From Gammaproteobacteria bacterium (lineage in GTDB: Bacteria; Pseudomonadota; Gammaproteobacteria; Eutrophobiales; Eutrophobiaceae), in the NCBI GenBank assembly GCA_030829955.1, contig JAURNY010000030.1, positions 1 to 64,000 on the forward strand: a stretch of 64,000 nt of DNA. Direction: 5' to 3'. Positions 51,835 to 62,890 of the stretch are shown piece by piece. Position 1 is the stretch's first letter. Each line of letters begins with the position of its first letter. Position numbers and translations under genes: made by a program. Under the pieces are notes generated by a model. That model was given only the letters and a program-made list of their open reading frames with translations, was not told the origin of the DNA and searched no databases.

Positions 51835-53148
51835 ATGTCATCTTCTAACCCTTTAACTTATCGTGTTTCTCCTGGAGGTAAAATATCCGGTCATATTAAA
51901 GTCCCCGGAGATAAATCTATTTCTCATAGGGCGATGATGTTAGGCGCTATCGCCGAAGGTGAAACTACTATACAAGGATTTTTATTAGGTGAAGACACTT
52001 TAGCCACCTTAAGAGCCTTCCAGCAGATGGATGTGGATATTGAGCAAACGGATGATTTGATTCGTATAGAAGGCGTTGGTTTAAATGGTTTGAAGGCAAC
52101 TAATAAACCCATAGATTTGGGTAACTCAGGTACGTCAGTACGTTTAATGACAGGTTTATTGGCAGGTCAGGCATTTGATTCAATATTGATCGGCGATGAG
52201 TCTTTAATGAAAAGACCGATGCGTAGAGTTATCGATCCATTAACTGCAATGGGCGCATCTATAACTTGCACCGATGCAGGTACTTTACCTGTCAATATTA
52301 AAGGCGGACAACATTTACAGGGTATTGAATACACGATGCCGGTTGCCAGTGCGCAATTAAAGTCGTGTTTATTGTTGGCAGGACTATATGCTAACGATCC
52401 AACCATGGTAATTGAAAAAGTATTAACGCGTGATCATACGGAAAGAATGCTATCAGCATTCATGCATCCCGTGCAGCGAGATGGACATCGAATTACGATT
52501 AATCCAGCGAGTCAATTAATCGGAACAGAGATTAATGTCCCTGCTGATATTTCATCCGCAGCATTTTTTATTGTTGCCGCGAGCATTTGTCCGGACTCCG
52601 ATGTCATTCTAAGAAATGTCGGTATTAACCCTACGCGTCATGCCATGTTGGAGATCATGCAGATGATGGGTGCAAACATCACCTTGGAAAATAAACGAAT
52701 TCAATCAGGTGAACCGGTAGCAGATATCAGGGTGAAATATAGTCAGTTAACGGGCATCGCTATTCCGGAAAGTCTGGTGCCTATCGCTATCGATGAGTTT
52801 CCTGCTGTATTTGTCGCTGCGGCTTGTGCAAAAGGTGAAACACAATTGACCGGTGCTGCTGAGCTCAGAGTAAAAGAAAGCGATCGCCTGAAAGCGATGG
52901 AAGATGGTTTAACGGCACTGGGTATCGATGCTAACGCTATCGAAGACGGCATGATAATACAGGGTGGAAAATTTAATGGCGGTGAAGTTAATAGTTTAGG
53001 TGATCATCGAATTGCAATGGCATTTGCCGTCGCCGGCATGGTGGCATCTGCCCCTGTTACGATTCTTGATTGTGCCAATGTCGCGACTTCATTTCCCGGT
53101 TTTATCAATATTGCCAAACGGGCAGGCATGAATATTACCGATGAGTAG
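51835..53148 (+). CDS. aroA: 3-phosphoshikimate 1-carboxyvinyltransferase (EPSP synthase)
   Basis: Sixth shikimate-pathway step, joining PEP to shikimate-3-phosphate; the target of glyphosate. It has 437 residues with [13 protein letters not shown] near 24-36, [17 protein letters not shown] near 95-111, [13 protein letters not shown] near 175, TRDHTERML near 203, and KESDRLKAM near 345. Several of these resemble class II enzymes of the CP4 type, but the glycine that is alanine in CP4 is retained (NSGT). Its end overlaps cmk by 8 bases. Confidence 0.96.
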   Translation: MSSSNPLTYRVSPGGKISGHIKVPGDKSISHRAMMLGAIAEGETTIQGFLLGEDTLATLRAFQQMDVDIEQTDDLIRIEGVGLNGLKATNKPIDLGNSGTSVRLMTGLLAGQAFDSILIGDESLMKRPMRRVIDPLTAMGASITCTDAGTLPVNIKGGQHLQGIEYTMPVASAQLKSCLLLAGLYANDPTMVIEKVLTRDHTERMLSAFMHPVQRDGHRITINPASQLIGTEINVPADISSAAFFIVAASICPDSDVILRNVGINPTRHAMLEIMQMMGANITLENKRIQSGEPVADIRVKYSQLTGIAIPESLVPIAIDEFPAVFVAAACAKGETQLTGAAELRVKESDRLKAMEDGLTALGIDANAIEDGMIIQGGKFNGGEVNSLGDHRIAMAFAVAGMVASAPVTILDCANVATSFPGFINIAKRAGMNITDE

Positions 53149-53830
53149 CGTACCCATTATTACTATCGATGGCCCTAGTGGCACAGGCAAAGGTACAGTA
53201 TGCAGTTTTCTTGCTAACTGGCTTGGTTGGCATTTTCTGGATAGTGGTGCCATATATAGAGTGTTGGCATTGGCAGCAATGAAACGAAATGTTACCAATG
53301 ATGATATTCAAAAATTAAGTCAGCTAGCGGTAGATTTAGATGTCGAGTTTCAGGTTCAGGGTGCTGGTCAGTTAAGCCATGTCGTGTTTGATGACGAGGA
53401 TGTTACTGACGATATTCGTACTGAAGATTGCGGCAATGCGGCATCTATCGTAGCGGCAATTCCTGAGGTGCGACAGGCACTGCTGGCGCGGCAAAAGGCA
53501 TTCCATCAGCCCCCCGGATTGGTTGCTGATGGACGGGATATGGGGACAGTCGTATTCCCTGACGCTGAACTGAAGTTATTTTTGACAGCCAGTGCCGAAG
53601 AAAGGGCTAAAAGACGCCTGAAACAGTTGAAGGATAAGGGTATTAGTGCTAATCTCCGCGACCTTTCCGACGACATAGCAGAAAGAGACGCTAGAGATAG
53701 TAAACGAAGTGTTTCTCCACTAAAACCAGCGGAAGATGCGATTGTGATTGATACCAGCGATTTAGGTATTGAAAACGTCGTAGGAAATATTCGAGAGTTA
53801 GTGATTAAAATGATTCCCGGTGTTTCCTGA
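53141..53830 (+). CDS. cmk: Cytidylate kinase
   Basis: Phosphorylates CMP and dCMP. It has 229 residues with the P-loop [11 protein letters not shown] near 8-18, LDSGAIYR near 31-38, [13 protein letters not shown] near 129-141 and the lid [16 protein letters not shown] near 186-201. The start overlaps the end of aroA. rpsA follows, the normal cmk-rpsA pair. Confidence 0.97.
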   Translation: MSSVPIITIDGPSGTGKGTVCSFLANWLGWHFLDSGAIYRVLALAAMKRNVTNDDIQKLSQLAVDLDVEFQVQGAGQLSHVVFDDEDVTDDIRTEDCGNAASIVAAIPEVRQALLARQKAFHQPPGLVADGRDMGTVVFPDAELKLFLTASAEERAKRRLKQLKDKGISANLRDLSDDIAERDARDSKRSVSPLKPAEDAIVIDTSDLGIENVVGNIRELVIKMIPGVS

Positions 53831-53844
53831 AACGGGTAGTTATT

Positions 53845-53859
53845 GGCTCACCATGAGCC
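53845..53859 (+). promoter_or_regulatory. Hairpin in the rpsA leader
   Basis: GGCTCA and TGAGCC form a perfect 6-bp stem with a CCA loop, 64 bases before the rpsA start. rpsA leaders of Gammaproteobacteria fold into hairpins that mediate S1 autoregulation; a similar role is inferred only from position. No T-run follows. Confidence 0.4.
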
Positions 53860-53923
53860 CTAACTGGATTTTAACTAACTAACATAAGTTGCAGTTTCTC
53901 TGTAACAATCAGGTATTTTCCTC

Positions 53924-55597
53924 ATGAGCGAAAGTTTTGCTGAATTATTTGAACAAAGTCAAATAGAAATAAAAATGCGTCCAGGTACTATCGTGAGTGC
54001 CACGGTTGTTGATGTCAATGATGACAATGTCATAGTCAATGCCGGTCTGAAATCAGAAGGCGTTATCCCAATAGAACAATTTTTCGATGAAAATGGTGAG
54101 CTTGAAGTCTCACTCGGTGACAATGTTGATGTTGCCCTGGATTCCATAGAAGACGGTTACGGCGAGACCCGTCTGTCTCGCGAGAAAGCAAAACGCAAGA
54201 TTGCCTGGGAAGAACTGGAAAAAGTCCACGAAGCGAATGAAACTGTAAAAGGTATTATTACTGAGCGTGTTAAAGGTGGCTTTACTGTTGATATTAATAA
54301 AGTACGTGCTTTCTTACCTGGTTCATTAGTTGATGTTCGCCCTGTTCGAGATACTTCTTATCTGGAAGGTAAATCTCTCGAATTTAAAGTTATTAAGATT
54401 GACCAACGACGTAATAACGTTGTTGTTTCTCGTCGTGCTGTTGTTGAAACTGAAAATACTGTTGAGCGCCAAGAATTACTGGAAAACCTGACTGAAGGTG
54501 CAATTGTAAAAGGTATTGTCAAGAACCTGACCGATTACGGTGCATTCCTTGATCTGGGCGGTATTGATGGTCTGTTACACATTACTGATATGGCTTGGAA
54601 ACGAATTAATAATCCAAGCGAAATCGTCAATATTGGTGATGAGATTGAAGTTAAAGTATTGAAATTCGATCGTGATAAGAATCGCGTGTCACTGGGCCTC
54701 AAACAAACCGGTGAAGATCCATGGGTTGATCTCATCCGTCGTTATCCAGAAGGTGCGCGTTTGCGCGGCAAGGTAACGAACCTAGCTGATTATGGTTGTT
54801 TTGTCGAATTAGAAGAAGGTGTTGAAGGTCTGGTTCATGTTTCGGAAATGGATTGGACCAACAAGAACTTACACCCGTCTAAACTGGTTCATGTCGGTGA
54901 TGAGGTAGATGTTGTTATTCTGGATATTGATCAGGAACGTCGTCGTATCTCTATTGGCATGAAACAGTGCCAATCAAATCCATGGGAGCAATTTGCTGCA
55001 ACCCATAATAAAGGTGACCGTGTAAGTGGCATGATCAAATCTATAACTGATTTTGGTATCTTCATTGGTCTGGATGGTGGTATTGATGGTCTGGTGCATC
55101 TGTCTGATGTGTCTTGGGCTGATGATGCGGAAGATGCATTACGCCACTTCACCAAAGGCGAAGAGCTCGAAACTGTGGTTCTGGCAGTAGATGCCGAGCG
55201 TGAGCGTATTTCTCTGGGTGTTAAGCAACTGGAGAGAGATCCTTTCTCAAGTTTTGTTGCTGAAAATCCTAAAGGTAGCATTGTGAAAGGTATCGCTCAG
55301 GACGTTGATCAGCGCTTTGTCACCATTGATCTGGGTGACGGTGTTGAAGGCACAATGAAGGTGAGCGAAATCTCTATAGAGAAGAATGTTGATGATGCCC
55401 GAACTGAGATTAAGGAAGGTGAAGAACTGGAAGTGAAAATTACGGCGATTGATCGTAAGAAACGTACCATTAACCTTTCTATCAAAGCGAAAGAGACCGA
55501 TGATGAGCAAGCTGCTGTTAAAGAGTATGCACCTGAATCAGCGAGTAATACGAAATTGGGTGATTTGCTTAAAGAACAGCTCGATAATAAGGAATAA
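53924..55597 (+). CDS. rpsA: 30S ribosomal protein S1
   Basis: Binds and unfolds mRNA on the small subunit. The 557 residues (exactly the E. coli length) contain six S1 domains at about 19-85, 104-168, 189-257, 274-344, 361-431 and 448-517. The third to sixth carry the RNA-binding type ([27 protein letters not shown]). The first two are the divergent ribosome-anchoring kind. It lies 93 bp behind cmk and is followed by a long hairpin. Confidence 0.98.
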   Translation: MSESFAELFEQSQIEIKMRPGTIVSATVVDVNDDNVIVNAGLKSEGVIPIEQFFDENGELEVSLGDNVDVALDSIEDGYGETRLSREKAKRKIAWEELEKVHEANETVKGIITERVKGGFTVDINKVRAFLPGSLVDVRPVRDTSYLEGKSLEFKVIKIDQRRNNVVVSRRAVVETENTVERQELLENLTEGAIVKGIVKNLTDYGAFLDLGGIDGLLHITDMAWKRINNPSEIVNIGDEIEVKVLKFDRDKNRVSLGLKQTGEDPWVDLIRRYPEGARLRGKVTNLADYGCFVELEEGVEGLVHVSEMDWTNKNLHPSKLVHVGDEVDVVILDIDQERRRISIGMKQCQSNPWEQFAATHNKGDRVSGMIKSITDFGIFIGLDGGIDGLVHLSDVSWADDAEDALRHFTKGEELETVVLAVDAERERISLGVKQLERDPFSSFVAENPKGSIVKGIAQDVDQRFVTIDLGDGVEGTMKVSEISIEKNVDDARTEIKEGEELEVKITAIDRKKRTINLSIKAKETDDEQAAVKEYAPESASNTKLGDLLKEQLDNKE

Positions 55598-55604
55598 TGA
55601 GCAT

Positions 55605-55642
55605 AGTCAGACGCCGAAAAGGAACATTTTTGGCGTCTGACT
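55605..55642 (+). terminator. 16-bp hairpin after rpsA
   Basis: The arms 55605-55620 and 55627-55642 pair over 16 bases with a single G-U, around a GGAACA loop. The following bases are A-rich rather than T-rich, so it is not a canonical intrinsic terminator on this strand; a role in 3' end protection or processing is possible. Confidence 0.6.
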
Positions 55643-55763
55643 AAAAAATTAGGGAAAAAATGAAGAATTCTTATTACAAATAGTCTTACTTCTGATAGGA
55701 TTTAAGAATAATAACAATAGTTTAGGGTGTGCCTGCGGATCACAAGCACCGAGATTATCAATC

Positions 55764-56063
55764 ATGACAAAATCTGAATTAATCGAAGTACTATCGCAAA
55801 GACAAGCACAACTAGCATATAAAGATGTTGAGTTGGCTATAAAAACGATTATTGAGCACATGTCTAATACGCTTTCTGCTGGTGAACGTATTGAGATAAG
55901 AGGCTTTGGTAGTTTCTCATTACATTATCGACCACCTCGTGTTGGTAGAAACCCAAAATCTGGTGAACCAGTTTCATTACCTGCTAAATATGTACCGCAT
56001 TTTAAACCTGGCAAACAAATGCGTGAACGTGTTGATAATAGCGTTAGCCCAATCAAAGATTAA
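55764..56063 (+). CDS. ihfB: Integration host factor subunit beta
   Basis: DNA-bending nucleoid protein, partner of IhfA. The 99 residues have the HU/IHF fold: [13 protein letters not shown] at the start, [29 protein letters not shown] with the DNA-intercalating arm near 53-80, and the [11 protein letters not shown] end. IHF-beta rather than HU is shown by the RPPR-GRNPKSG arm and by the position after rpsA. Confidence 0.96.
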   Translation: MTKSELIEVLSQRQAQLAYKDVELAIKTIIEHMSNTLSAGERIEIRGFGSFSLHYRPPRVGRNPKSGEPVSLPAKYVPHFKPGKQMRERVDNSVSPIKD

Positions 56064-56162
56064 ATTTTCAAACCTGCTTACCATTTCATTATCAAGATCT
56101 ATTGTCTTGTTGAACAAGACTAACTAAGGTAGTGCACAAGAAAAATTCTAGTTGGAGATAAT

Positions 56163-56450
56163 ATGTCCAGAATTGCAAAGATGATCCTGGTTTTGATAGT
56201 TTTATTGATTGGGCTAATTTTTCATTTGAAAAATAATCAAATCATCGAATTAAATTATTATCTTGGCGCTATTGAGTTATCACTGTCTTTATTGGTTGTA
56301 CTTGTTCTTTGTCTTGGTGCGTGCCTTGGTATATTGGCAAGTTTGCCGAACATTATTCGGCTGAAAACAAAACAGATGCAATTGCAAAGACATATCGAAA
56401 ACAGTGAAAAAGAAATTAATAACCTGCGTGTATTGCCTGTTAAGGATTGA
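56163..56450 (+). CDS. lapA: LPS assembly protein LapA
   Basis: Small inner-membrane protein (DUF1049 type) working with LapB in control of lipopolysaccharide synthesis. The 95 residues contain two membrane helices (about 6-23 and 40-62), joined by a short periplasmic loop NNQIIELNYYLG. A charged coiled tail (about 72-90) follows. lapB starts at or just after its end. Confidence 0.93.
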   Translation: MSRIAKMILVLIVLLIGLIFHLKNNQIIELNYYLGAIELSLSLLVVLVLCLGACLGILASLPNIIRLKTKQMQLQRHIENSEKEINNLRVLPVKD

Positions 56451-56452
56451 CG

Positions 56453-57628
56453 ATGGATATCGAGTTATCTTTATTCTGGGCACTGCTACCTGTTGCTGCA
56501 ATGAGTGGCTGGTGGACAGGAACACTATATATAAAAAACAAAAGTGGTCGTCAATCCTCATCCATTTATCCCGAATATTTTCAAGGTTTGAATTTTGTTC
56601 TAAATGAACAACCGGACAAGGCGATTGAAGTCTTTATTCGTATGCTTGAGGTCGATAGTGAAACTGTAGAAACGCATCTTGCTCTGGGTAACCTCTTTAG
56701 ACGTCGTGGTGAAGTGGATCGCGCAATTCGTATTCACCAAAATCTTATTGCACGCCCTACTTTAAATAAAGAACAACGTGCGCAGGCTTTATTGGAATTA
56801 GGTTTGGACTATATGAAACTCGGTTTATTGGATAGGGCTGAGGGCCTGTTTTTGGAACTGGTAGAATCTGAGCTTTATTTACATCAGGCTTATCAGGAAT
56901 TGTTAGACATCTATCAGCAAGAAAAAGATTGGCAAAAGGCGATTACTATCGCGCGAAAACTAGAACTATCATCGAGTAAATCACTGGATCCTGTTATTGC
57001 GCAGTTTTATTGTGAACAGGCCGATATTAAAATGAATGAGGGGAATTATCGCGGGGTTAAGGATTATATTCGAAAGGCTTTTAGCTTTGATTCAAACTGT
57101 GTGCGTGCAAGTTTACTTGAAGCCAATATGTATCTTTTATCCGGAAAGGAAAAATTGGCAATACAATCTTCCAGGAAGATCGAATCTCAGGATAGTGACT
57201 ATCTAACTGAAATTCTAAAACCGCTTTATGATTGTTATCGCAGACTTGATCGCGTTGATGATTTTATTGACTATTTAAGGATGCTGGTCAATATCTATGG
57301 AGGTATTAGTGCGCTGATTATGTTGACACAATTAATTGCTGAGCGAGAGGGCGAGAATGCCGCAATTCGTTTTATTTCTGAAGAATTAAAAAACCGTCCT
57401 ACAGTTAAAGGTGTTGATAAACTGATTGAATACACATTGACAAAATCACAGGGTGAAACGTTTGAGCATTTATGTGCGATCAAGGAATTAACCGGACAAT
57501 TAATCGAAAATCGTTCAAAGTATAAATGCAACCAATGTGGCTTTGATGCAAAACTTTTATATTGGCAATGCCCCGGTTGTAAATGCTGGTCTACAGTGAA
57601 ACCCGTTTTTGGAGTGATTGGTGAATAA
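56453..57628 (+). CDS. lapB: LPS assembly protein LapB
   Basis: Membrane-anchored TPR protein that links LPS synthesis with FtsH-driven turnover of LpxC. The roughly 391-residue sequence has an N-terminal anchor (about 1-20), then [22 protein letters not shown]-type TPR start and about nine helical repeats. A C-terminal rubredoxin-like zinc site follows with CNQCGF and CPGCKCW pairs. An upstream TTG overlapping the lapA stop is possible, but the ATG at 56453 is simpler. pyrF overlaps the end, a conserved lapA-lapB-pyrF arrangement. Confidence 0.95.
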   Translation: MDIELSLFWALLPVAAMSGWWTGTLYIKNKSGRQSSSIYPEYFQGLNFVLNEQPDKAIEVFIRMLEVDSETVETHLALGNLFRRRGEVDRAIRIHQNLIARPTLNKEQRAQALLELGLDYMKLGLLDRAEGLFLELVESELYLHQAYQELLDIYQQEKDWQKAITIARKLELSSSKSLDPVIAQFYCEQADIKMNEGNYRGVKDYIRKAFSFDSNCVRASLLEANMYLLSGKEKLAIQSSRKIESQDSDYLTEILKPLYDCYRRLDRVDDFIDYLRMLVNIYGGISALIMLTQLIAEREGENAAIRFISEELKNRPTVKGVDKLIEYTLTKSQGETFEHLCAIKELTGQLIENRSKYKCNQCGFDAKLLYWQCPGCKCWSTVKPVFGVIGE

Positions 57629-58322
57629 TAAACGCATTATTGTGCCTTTGGATTTTCCCGAAGCATCTCAGGCAATCGCACTTGGTAAGCAATTATCACC
57701 TGAGCTATGTCATTTAAAAGTAGGTAAAGAATTATTTACAGCAGCAGGGTCTGCATTAGTTGAAGAACTGCAAAATGCCGGTTATCAAATCTTTCTAGAT
57801 CTGAAATATCATGATATTCCTAATACGGTTGCCAAGGCTTGTCAGTCGGCGGCAAGACTGGGTGTGTGGATGGTGAATGTACATGCTTCCGGTGGTGAAG
57901 CGATGATGACAGCTGCACGAGAAGCCATTGATCAATGTGACCACCAACCTTTATTGATCGCGGTAACCGTATTAACCAGTATGAGTCAGGATGATTTAAC
58001 ACAAATAGGAATCAATCGTCCTTTAGAAGATCAGGTTATGCATCTGGCAACATTAACGAAACAATCCGGGTTGGATGGAGTTGTGTGCTCTGCCAGAGAA
58101 GCACAAATATTAAATCAACAGTTTGGATCGGATTTTTGTCTGGTAACACCCGGCATTCGTCCCGCAACGGCAAATACCGATGATCAAAAACGAGTGATGA
58201 CACCTGGTGAAGCTATTAAGGCGGGTAGTCATTATCTGGTAATTGGACGTCCAATAACTCAAGCATCTGATCCCATTGCTGCGCTGGAAAGTATTCACGC
58301 AGAAATCAATTCCTGCCTGTAA
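57621..58322 (+). CDS. pyrF: Orotidine 5'-phosphate decarboxylase
   Basis: Last step of UMP synthesis. It has 233 residues with IIVPLDF near 6-12, the catalytic Lys-Asp network [13 protein letters not shown] near 58-70, VNVHASGG near 90 and TPGIRP near 180-185. The GTG at 57621 has GGAG six bases upstream and overlaps lapB by 8 bases; a TTG one codon earlier is less likely. Confidence 0.96.
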   Translation: MNNKRIIVPLDFPEASQAIALGKQLSPELCHLKVGKELFTAAGSALVEELQNAGYQIFLDLKYHDIPNTVAKACQSAARLGVWMVNVHASGGEAMMTAAREAIDQCDHQPLLIAVTVLTSMSQDDLTQIGINRPLEDQVMHLATLTKQSGLDGVVCSAREAQILNQQFGSDFCLVTPGIRPATANTDDQKRVMTPGEAIKAGSHYLVIGRPITQASDPIAALESIHAEINSCL

Positions 58323-58333
58323 AGGCAATATCC

Positions 58334-61300
58334 ATGGTTGATGTGTCGCGACAAAGCGTATTGCAACCGCCATCGTTGGTTAATCAACAACGTACACACT
58401 GGTCGCGTTTATACGGTTCTGCTAAAGCATTAACGTTAACTCGTTTGATGCAAAAGACTCAGCAAATGCTGGTCGTTATAACTGCAAGTTCTATACAGGC
58501 AGAAAATCTGGTCAGGGAAGTACAGGTATTTAATCCCGACACTGAAAACTTTCCGGTAATGACTTTACCTGACTGGGAAACATTACCTTACGATTTATTT
58601 TCACCTTATCAGGATATTATCTCTGAACGGTTACTGACCTTATTTAGATTGCCAACGCAAACAAAAGGTTTATTGGTTGTTCCGGTCACAACACTCATGC
58701 ATCGATTAATGCCGTGCGATTATCTGGCGAGTCATAGCATGGTCTTGGAAGTTGGCAAAACCTTATCGTTGGAAACATTTCGTAAACAACTCAATGAACA
58801 AGGTTACCGTGTTGTCGACCAGGTAACCGAACATGGTGAAGTGTCTATACGTGGTTCACTCCTCGATATTTATCCTATGGGTGCTCGCACGCCATATCGA
58901 GTTGATCTATTTGATGAAGAGATTGATAGTATTCGAACCTTTGATGTTGAAACGCAACGCTCTAACGATAAAGTGTCTGAAATGCGCGTATTACCCGCAC
59001 GTGAAGTACCATTAATTGATGAGGGTATAGCACGTTTCCGTTCACAATGGCGGGCAAGGTTTGAAGGCAATCCAAATAATTGTCCAATCTACCGTGATGT
59101 TAGTCAGGGTATCGCTCCTGCAGGTATCGAATATTATTTACCCTTGTTTTATCAGGAAACGAGTAGTTTATTTGATTATCTGCCTGACGAATTTACCGTG
59201 GTTGTTGATGATGGTATGCAGGATGCGGCCGATGTCTTTTGGGAAGATATTGAATCGCGTTTTGAACAGGAACGTTACGATGTCGAGCGTCCTATATTGC
59301 CACCGCGCGATGTATTTTTGCATCCACATGATTTGTTTACCCGCATCAAACCCTATACACAGATTCATATTTCCAATCTGACGACTGAAGAAAAGACAAC
59401 GTCATTTGACTCAGAAATGCCGCCGGTATTAACAATTGATGCCAGAGCGAAAAAACCGTTGGGAATGTTGCAGCAATTCCTTGAAACATTTTCCGGAAGG
59501 GTGTTGATTGCGGCTGAAAGTCAGGGACGTAGAGAAACGATCATTGAGTTAATCAAACCGATTGCGAGTCCAGACAAAATTAGCCATTGGTCTGAATTTT
59601 TAGAAGGGCAAACTACATTAGGCATATCAATTATGCCGATTGAACATGGCTTATTAATTCATGAACCCAACCTGGCGATTATTACCGAAGCACAACTCTT
59701 TGGAGAACGTGTTTCTCAGCGTCGATTAAGAAAGCGCAAGCAACAGGATGCCGATGCGGTTGTCCGCAATTTAACAGAGTTAAGAGTAGGTTCTCCGGTT
59801 GTTCACGAAGATCACGGTGTCGGACGTTATCTTGGTTTAATCATGTTGGAAACCGGTGGTATCCCCGGGGAATTTATTCATCTTGAATATGCCGATGGCG
59901 ATAAACTCTATGTGCCGGTATCCGCTCTGGATTTAATTTCACGTTATACAGGTGTTGATCCTGAACATGCACCACTACATAAACTGGGTAGCGGTCAATG
60001 GCAAAATGCAAAACGTAAAGCCGCTGAAAAAGTGCATGATGTTGCTGCTGAATTACTGGAATTACATGCTCGTCGAGCTGCACGACAAGGTCAATCTTAC
60101 GGTTTTGAACAAGATGCCTACTCTGCCTTTGCGCAAGCCTTTCCATTTGAAGAAACGCCCGGTCAGCAGGATGCAATCAATGCCATGATCGATGATATGA
60201 AATCGGATAAGCCAATGGATAGACTGGTTTGTGGTGATGCAGGTTTTGGTAAGACTGAAGTCGCCATGCGCGCGGCATTTATCGCGGTCCAAAATAATAA
60301 ACAGGTTGCATTACTTGTGCCGACAACATTACTGGCACAACAGCATTATCAGAACTTTGTTGATCGATTCGCTGATTGGCCGGTTAAGGTCGAACTGCTA
60401 TCACGTTTCAGAACAAAAAAGCAGGTTGAAGCCGCCTTGAATGAAATGGCAGCGGGGAAAGCCGATATCGTTATTGGTACGCATAAATTATTACAGGATG
60501 ATATTCAGTTTAAGAGTCTGGGTTTGATTATTATTGATGAAGAACATCGTTTTGGTGTAAGGCAAAAAGAAAAATTCAAGGCACTGCGTGCAGAAATTGA
60601 TGTGTTGACCTTAACGGCAACGCCGATTCCAAGAACATTGAATATGGCCTTATCCGACTTACGCGAGTTGTCCATTATTGCTACACCACCGGCAAAAAGA
60701 CTGGCTGTAAAGACCTTTGTTCGTGAACGTAATGATGTGTTGTTAAAAGAAGCGATACTCCGTGAAGTGAAACGTGGTGGTCAGGTTTTCTTTTTACACA
60801 ACGATATTAAAACAATAGAAAAGACAGCTGAAGAGGTAGAAAAACTCTTGCCTGAGGCACGAGTACAATTTGCCCATGGTCAAATGCCCGAAAAGCAACT
60901 CGAGTCCATCATGCTCGATTTTTATCATCGTCGTTTCAATGTGCTGGTATGCACCACGATTATTGAAACCGGCATCGACGTACCCACTGCCAACACGATT
61001 ATTATTGATCGTGCTGATAAATTTGGTCTGGCGCAGCTTTATCAATTACGTGGACGGGTAGGGCGTTCGCATCATCGTGCTTATGCTTATTTGATTGTTC
61101 CACCCAGAAAGTCGATGACAGCAGATGCAGTAAAACGTCTGGAAGCAATTGAGGCTCTGGAAGAACTCGGTATAGGTTTTACTCTCGCAACACATGATCT
61201 AGAATTTCGTGGTGCTGGTGAAATACTTGGCGAAGGACAAAGCGGTCATATTCAGGAGATTGGTTTCGGTTTATATATGGAATTACTTGAGCGTGCTGTT

Positions 61301-61798
61301 CATGCCATGAGAGAAGGTAAACAACCTGAACTGGATCGACCGCTGGATCATGGAGCAGAAATTGATTTAAGGGAAGCGGCATTAATACCCGAAGATTTTT
61401 TACCTGATGTGCATATACGATTAATTATGTATAAGCGCATTGCCAGTGCTAAAACCGAAGAAGACTTACGCGAGATTCAGGAAGAAATGATCGATAGATT
61501 TGGTTTATTACCGGAACAGGTTAGAAATCTGTTTGCTATCGGGCGCATAAAACAACTGGCCAAGCCAATTGGTATAAGAAAGATCGATATGGGTGAACAT
61601 GGTGGTCGTATTCTGTTTGAACAGCAGGTAAATCTGGATTCGGCAAAATTAATACAGCTAATTCAGAATGATCCTCATCGTTTTCGATTGGATGGACAGG
61701 ATAAATTGAGTATTCATGAACAATTACCTGACATTGAAAGTCGTATTAATATCCTAAATTATCTTTTACGTGAAATCAGACTTAAAGATGCGGCATAA
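58334..61798 (+). CDS. mfd: Transcription-repair coupling factor Mfd
   Basis: Translocase that removes RNA polymerase stalled at DNA lesions and recruits UvrA. It has 1154 residues. The N-terminal UvrB-like region includes LPDWETLPYD and RGSLLDIYPMG. The RNA polymerase-interacting domain covers about 475-545 (LRVGSPVVHEDHGVGRYLGL). The RecG-like helicase has Walker A GDAGFGKTEVA near 634-644 and the DEEHRFG box near 735. LRGRVGRSHHRAYAYL lies near the end, followed by the C-terminal regulatory domain. It follows pyrF by 11 bp. Confidence 0.98.
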   Translation: MVDVSRQSVLQPPSLVNQQRTHWSRLYGSAKALTLTRLMQKTQQMLVVITASSIQAENLVREVQVFNPDTENFPVMTLPDWETLPYDLFSPYQDIISERLLTLFRLPTQTKGLLVVPVTTLMHRLMPCDYLASHSMVLEVGKTLSLETFRKQLNEQGYRVVDQVTEHGEVSIRGSLLDIYPMGARTPYRVDLFDEEIDSIRTFDVETQRSNDKVSEMRVLPAREVPLIDEGIARFRSQWRARFEGNPNNCPIYRDVSQGIAPAGIEYYLPLFYQETSSLFDYLPDEFTVVVDDGMQDAADVFWEDIESRFEQERYDVERPILPPRDVFLHPHDLFTRIKPYTQIHISNLTTEEKTTSFDSEMPPVLTIDARAKKPLGMLQQFLETFSGRVLIAAESQGRRETIIELIKPIASPDKISHWSEFLEGQTTLGISIMPIEHGLLIHEPNLAIITEAQLFGERVSQRRLRKRKQQDADAVVRNLTELRVGSPVVHEDHGVGRYLGLIMLETGGIPGEFIHLEYADGDKLYVPVSALDLISRYTGVDPEHAPLHKLGSGQWQNAKRKAAEKVHDVAAELLELHARRAARQGQSYGFEQDAYSAFAQAFPFEETPGQQDAINAMIDDMKSDKPMDRLVCGDAGFGKTEVAMRAAFIAVQNNKQVALLVPTTLLAQQHYQNFVDRFADWPVKVELLSRFRTKKQVEAALNEMAAGKADIVIGTHKLLQDDIQFKSLGLIIIDEEHRFGVRQKEKFKALRAEIDVLTLTATPIPRTLNMALSDLRELSIIATPPAKRLAVKTFVRERNDVLLKEAILREVKRGGQVFFLHNDIKTIEKTAEEVEKLLPEARVQFAHGQMPEKQLESIMLDFYHRRFNVLVCTTIIETGIDVPTANTIIIDRADKFGLAQLYQLRGRVGRSHHRAYAYLIVPPRKSMTADAVKRLEAIEALEELGIGFTLATHDLEFRGAGEILGEGQSGHIQEIGFGLYMELLERAVHAMREGKQPELDRPLDHGAEIDLREAALIPEDFLPDVHIRLIMYKRIASAKTEEDLREIQEEMIDRFGLLPEQVRNLFAIGRIKQLAKPIGIRKIDMGEHGGRILFEQQVNLDSAKLIQLIQNDPHRFRLDGQDKLSIHEQLPDIESRINILNYLLREIRLKDAA

Positions 61799-61805
61799 TA
61801 ACCCC

Positions 61806-62501
61806 ATGAGACTCAGCAAATTATTTTTTTTATCGATATTTATATTATTCAATCAGGTCGCTAAAGCTGAAACATCCTGGTATCAGGTAGAGATTGTGGT
61901 TTTCGAGCGTATTAATCCGGTGCTGGATGGTGAATATTGGAAAACAGCGGATGTTATCAGCAGGACAGATGTTAAGAATCTGTTGTCCAGAGAAGAAGTC
62001 GGCGACGAGCAAGTATCGTTTTCAATATTACCTGAGGCTAAGAATCGTCTGGGTGGAACTTATAGTGCTTTTAGAAATTCATCCCATTATCGCCCATTAA
62101 TACATTACTCCTGGCAACAACCGCCTCTGGAACGTCGTTCAGCAAAGTTTGTAAAAGTTGAAAAATTGGATGAATCTCAATCTTTCAATAATGAAAATAT
62201 TATTCCGACAGACGAAACTGAACCTTTATTCATAGAGGATTTATTTCAACAAAATAAAATTATCGATGGCGCCATTCGCATACGCAGTGGATTTTATTTA
62301 CATGTTGATGTGGATTTAACCTACTTTGCAGAGGTGACAGAACAGTTTCGTGTCATGGAAGTTGCTAATAATGAATCTGCAATTTCGGTCCAGGAGCGCA
62401 TCCCTGTTGAGCTAAAGAGTTCCAGAAAAATAAAGCTCAATGAAATCCATTATTTTGATCACCCGATGTTTGGTTTAATAATTCAGGTGAGCAGGTTGTA
62501 G
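61806..62501 (+). CDS. CsiV-like periplasmic protein
   Basis: Exported protein of 231 residues with a signal peptide (MRLSKLFFLSIFILF, cleavage after AKA) followed by ETSWYQVEIVVFER, the hallmark of the CsiV family. The body is rich in beta strands and ends in IHYFDHPMFGLIIQVSRL. CsiV was described as a peptidoglycan-binding partner for OmpA-like functions in Shewanella-type bacteria; its general role is unclear. The gene follows mfd directly, as in Pseudomonas (mfd then a CsiV protein then a phosphorylase). The frame opens 36 bases earlier inside mfd, but the ATG at 61806 gives the clean signal peptide. Confidence 0.82.
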   Translation: MRLSKLFFLSIFILFNQVAKAETSWYQVEIVVFERINPVLDGEYWKTADVISRTDVKNLLSREEVGDEQVSFSILPEAKNRLGGTYSAFRNSSHYRPLIHYSWQQPPLERRSAKFVKVEKLDESQSFNNENIIPTDETEPLFIEDLFQQNKIIDGAIRIRSGFYLHVDVDLTYFAEVTEQFRVMEVANNESAISVQERIPVELKSSRKIKLNEIHYFDHPMFGLIIQVSRL

Positions 62502-62531
62502 TTGGATTTATACAATCGATTAATTGCAGAT

Positions 62532-62565
62532 AATAAGGTAGTGATCACCCCCTATCTTATTTGTT
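62532..62565 (+). terminator. Possible terminator after the csiV-like gene
   Basis: AATAAGGTAG (62532-62541) pairs with CTATCTTATT (62552-62561), with one G-U, around a 10-base loop, followed by TGTT. The stem is AT-rich and the T-tail is short, so efficiency is doubtful. Confidence 0.4.
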
Positions 62566-62701
62566 AAAAATAATAAATTAAAAAGTAGCGGTGATACCTC
62601 TATATAATCTGTAATTAGACTTGCTTTACACACTGTTTAAGTAATCAACGATTTATACATCTAATTTTTTAACTGTCAATAGGATTAATGAAGGGTAACG
62701 T

Positions 62702-62890
62702 TTAGTCGTTTTCGTGGCTTGGATAGATCATCGCTTCATCATCTTCTACCAGAATGTTTAACTGAATTGGACGGCAACAGACTTCGCAGTCTTCAATATA
62801 AGTTTGTTGAGGAATACTTTTGTCGATAACAAGTTCTATTAATTCGCCACAGTATGGGCAGGAAATTATTTTTGTTTCGAGGAGATTCAC
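62702..62890 (-). CDS. CPXCG motif cysteine-rich protein
   Basis: Small zinc-ribbon-like protein of 62 residues with CPYCG near 16-20 and CEVCCRPI near 36-43, the two knuckles of the CPXCG family. The function is unknown. The start is GTG at 62890; its first four bases overlap the stop codon of the phosphorylase gene, so it is translationally coupled as the last gene of hpt-phosphorylase-CPXCG. Confidence 0.85.
   Translation of the reverse strand: MNLLETKIISCPYCGELIELVIDKSIPQQTYIEDCEVCCRPIQLNILVEDDEAMIYPSHEND

Noticed and set aside
50933-53148. A fused tyrA-aroA protein as in Pseudomonas
   Set aside because: tyrA ends with a TAA at 51803-51805, and aroA has its own ATG 29 bases later in a different frame.
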